A DNA stretch of 21,952 nt. Origin: Bremia lactucae. Its lineage: Eukaryota > Oomycota > Peronosporomycetes > Peronosporales > Peronosporaceae. Positions within the stretch are counted from its first letter, which is position 1; each line of letters begins with the position of its first letter. Below are positions 20,009 through 21,952 of this stretch, piece by piece. The notes under the pieces were generated by a model. The model was not told the origin of the DNA. It was given only the letters and a program-made list of their open reading frames with translations, and made no database searches. Where the stretch lies: contig NC_090619.1 of NCBI RefSeq assembly GCF_004359215.1, positions 5,744,266-5,766,217 on the forward strand. Reading direction: 5' to 3'. The position numbers and the translations under genes were made by a program.

Positions 20009-20557
20009 TGTAACGGGGCACTATTACTTGTACTGTTTCAGTACAAGTCCACTTTGCACTGCTTCAGCTGCGAGTGGTGCCCTACGTTAATTGACGTACA
20101 CTGTACGTGAAACGGGGCACTACGACTTGTACTGTTTCAGTACAAGTCCACTTCGCACTGCTTCAGTTGCGAGTGGTGCCTTACGTTAAGTGACGTACAC
20201 TGTACGTGCAGAGGAAGACTTCTCTTAAGGTAGTTAGCTTAAGAGGGTAAAATGAAAACTGTATTGAATATAATTAAGTGTCTCTGGTCTATCTTTGTAA
20301 ATGCTAACTTGATTATAATCTAATACCAAACATGTCATGAATTCTTATCTCTATCTTATCTGTAACTCTCTCTGATTACTCCTGCAGCTGATTAGTCTGC
20401 AGAATATAAAGATATAATGGCCTATACCTATTCATGGATAAGAATTCTGAATATTACTATATAAAGTTGAATCCTCCAAATATTATCTACCTTTTAGATA
20501 ATATATTAATTAACAACCTTTAAGTTCTAATTTCATGCAACGATACACCCCGTTACA
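20009..20557 (-). repeat. LTR, TGTAACGGGG family, minus orientation (3' LTR)
   Basis: This 549-bp repeat has perfect 10-bp inverted ends (TGTAACGGGG / CCCCGTTACA). On the minus strand it starts TGTAACGGGGTGTATCG, in line with the copies at 12449 and 17465. A polypurine tract lies just outside that start (20558-20570), which makes this the 3' LTR of an element extending to the right on the minus strand. Flanks differ (TTAGC and TCGCC), as expected when only one LTR of a longer element is in view. It is longer than its relatives because of an internal 99-bp duplication. Confidence 0.85.
20011..20208. repeat. 99-bp tandem duplication inside the LTR
   Basis: Units at 20011-20109 and 20110-20208 differ at only a few positions. 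Each holds two hairpins: ACTTGTACTG...CAGTACAAGT and ACGTACACTGTACGT. The solo LTRs at 16358 and 17076 have a single unit here, so the duplication is specific to this copy or sublineage. Confidence 0.85.
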
Positions 20558-20570
20558 TCGCCCCTCCCTT
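20558..20570 (-). other. Polypurine tract (minus strand)
   Basis: Read on the minus strand, AAGGGAGGGGCGA stands directly before the LTR start. It is preceded by GGTT, like the TTAAAGGGG and TTAAGAGGG tracts of gypsy copies 1 and 2. It fixes the orientation of the right-hand element as minus. Confidence 0.65.
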
Positions 20571-20598
20571 AACCGACAATCACTCTGAGTGTCATTGG

Positions 20599-21952
20599 AT
20601 GGAGTGGTCGTCATGTGACCACTTAATTTTTAAAATGATTTTGATTGGTCAGATCCATCATTTTAAATTCCATCGCATGAAGGATCAACTCATGCGGGAA
20701 GACGATAGTGCTGCGCCTTCGGCTGCGGTTCGTGCAGCCGCGAGTGATGCATTGCTATCTCTTGCGGCAGATGTTCCGTCTGCCGTAGTGTCTTCCACTC
20801 ACACAACACTAGATGTTGCGAGTGCACGTGGTGATTCACCACGTGAAAACGGCCCCTCTTTGGAGGTCGACTACTAGTGCGAGTCGGATGAAATGACCGA
20901 CTCGGGGAGAGTGGAACAGTCGCCTGATATCCGTCAGGCGGCTGACTATGAGCCTTCGAATGAGAGGGCTCATTCTGATAGACGAGTAAACAGTCTATTT
21001 GGATCCGACGATGAGGATGATCCCTCATCGCCCGTACGATCTCCCATACGGTCACCTGCACGTGTCTCTGTGCAAGGTGACGACGATGGCGTAAGCCATC
21101 GTAAGAAAAGTTCTTGTGGTACCCCTGCTTCAGTGGGCACCACTCAGGGGAGTGAAGACAGTAAAATGTCTCATCTCGCCCCTGAAAAGAAGCCGTGGCT
21201 TTTGCCAGAAAGGCTTATCAATAGCTTGTCTGGAGAAACACTCCTCACAATAAATATCCTTTATTTATTGCGACAAAGCTATACAAATATATTAGAACAA
21301 TATTCAAATTTTTTAATTAGTTCCTCTGAGTTTGATTAGCCTTTCACTCCTATCCACAAATCATCTCCATATTTTGCCACATATATGAGTTCGATCCTCC
21401 AAATAGTTTTACCTATTTTTCAATCTGTTCATGGTTAGCTACATGGCCTTGATCCCAGCGCGAAGAACTTCCGCGCTGGAGAAGATTTTTATCTCGATGC
21501 TTTTCTTAAGCATCGATGGTTTAGTGGCAATAATAAGCGAGATAAACCATCGATGCTTAAGAAAATCATCGATGGTTTAGTGGCAATAATAAGCGAGATA
21601 AAGTCTCGCTTAGGCAAGCTTGGAGTGCGTTCATTCGCAATGTCAAAGACATTGGACGCGAAGCTTGGCTTCAAAAACTTAACGCGAATCGCGTTAAATT
21701 TGAGAAAAGAACTCCAACCGGTGCAAAGTATAAATTGCATCGGTTGTCACGTGAGGCTGGGCTTCCATGCCTCACGTGGGGTGATCCCTGTCCGTGTTGT
21801 GTAGACAACTCGAAGAGGGTAAAAGGGGATGTCTATTCCCTTTCTTCGCCCTGGGGAAGGGCTCGCATCTCTATTGAGATGCGTGACGCGATTGACGTTT
21901 TGCAATCGATTTACAAGCGCCAAGGGCGCGTGTTTTCCGATGGGCCTTCTGA
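20599..21952 (+). pseudogene. Element-borne ORF of unknown function, broken, runs off edge
   Basis: One frame from 20599 carries a single protein, broken by TAG at 20875-20877, 21337-21339 and 21436-21438. A 56-bp insertion at 21547-21602 shifts it, after which the coding frame continues in register to the window end. The likely start is Met 20599 or the later Met at about 20680 (MKDQLMREDDS). The N-terminal third is acidic and Ser/Ala-rich (SLFGSDDEDDPSS), followed by RSPIRSPAR. The C-terminal part is compact and looks conserved: FYLDAFLKHRWFSGNNKRDK, then AWLQKLNANRVKFEKRTPTG and LPCLTWGDPCPCC. I see no gag zinc knuckle and no protease, reverse transcriptase or integrase motif. The polypurine tract and LTR orientation make it antisense to its element, in the same place as the antisense ORF of gypsy copy 2. 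A plus-strand gag is the alternative, but no primer-binding site follows the LTR. Confidence 0.6.
21501..21602. repeat. Quasi-palindromic 56-bp insertion
   Basis: A 36-bp direct repeat (21511-21546 and 21567-21602) is separated by 20 bp. A perfect 23-bp inverted repeat pairs 21501-21523 with 21543-21565. The inserted 56 bp therefore consist of an inverted copy of the upstream sequence followed by a direct copy. This is what polymerase template switching within a hairpin produces. It shifts the reading frame by two. Confidence 0.85.

Noticed and set aside
1..21952. CRISPR arrays, rRNA, tRNA, bacterial operons
   Set aside because: No regularly spaced repeats, tRNA-like cloverleaf or rRNA sequence was seen, and the window is clearly eukaryotic.

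Overview
The window looks like a repeat-rich, gene-poor stretch of an oomycete genome, most likely a plant-pathogenic Peronosporales (downy mildew or Phytophthora type). The reasons are a compact secreted ORF with an RxLR motif, chromodomain Ty3/gypsy retrotransposons with TGTAACGGG LTR ends, a MULE transposase with an HNH-type zinc finger and C-terminal SWIM-like block, and short (about 50-65 nt) GT-AG introns. I assign no species. Apart from the effector candidate I see no intact protein gene. Everything else I recognise is transposon sequence in various states of decay plus one broken host-type gene.

Layout, left to right. Positions 1-1050 hold a degenerate LINE-type reverse transcriptase; 1050-5350 is mostly unassigned decayed sequence. 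Positions 5360-7600 are the 3' part of a gypsy element (copy 1: end of pol, chromodomain relic, antisense-ORF relic, polypurine tract, start of the 3' LTR). Positions 7643-12448 are a unit bounded by inverted repeats. It contains a decayed MULE transposase on the plus strand and, tail to tail with it, an intron-containing VPS4 (MIT plus AAA ATPase) pseudogene on the minus strand. A solo gypsy LTR with a perfect 5-bp target duplication sits inside one VPS4 intron. Positions 12449-12670 are an LTR cut by a 100-N assembly gap. Positions 12771-15951 are gypsy copy 2: integrase, tether, chromodomain, an antisense ORF of about 313 codons, polypurine tract and 3' LTR. This 3' LTR lies in a copia-like fragment, which a second LTR family has also hit (solo LTRs at 16358 and 17076, in opposite orientation). 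Positions 17471-18880 are mostly anonymous, with a small MITE-like repeat. The RxLR candidate is at 18890-19225. Positions 19851-21952 hold a truncated LTR, a full LTR in minus orientation with its polypurine tract, and an unrecognised element-borne ORF that runs off the right edge.

Three things stand out. Gypsy elements here carry a long ORF antisense to the element, between pol and the 3' LTR, seen in two copies of one family and at the same position in a second family. A host VPS4 copy that keeps its introns lies inside a MULE-containing inverted-repeat unit, which suggests DNA-level gene capture. A 56-bp insertion in the right-hand ORF carries the signature of template switching. All functional statements rest on motifs read by eye; no database search was possible.
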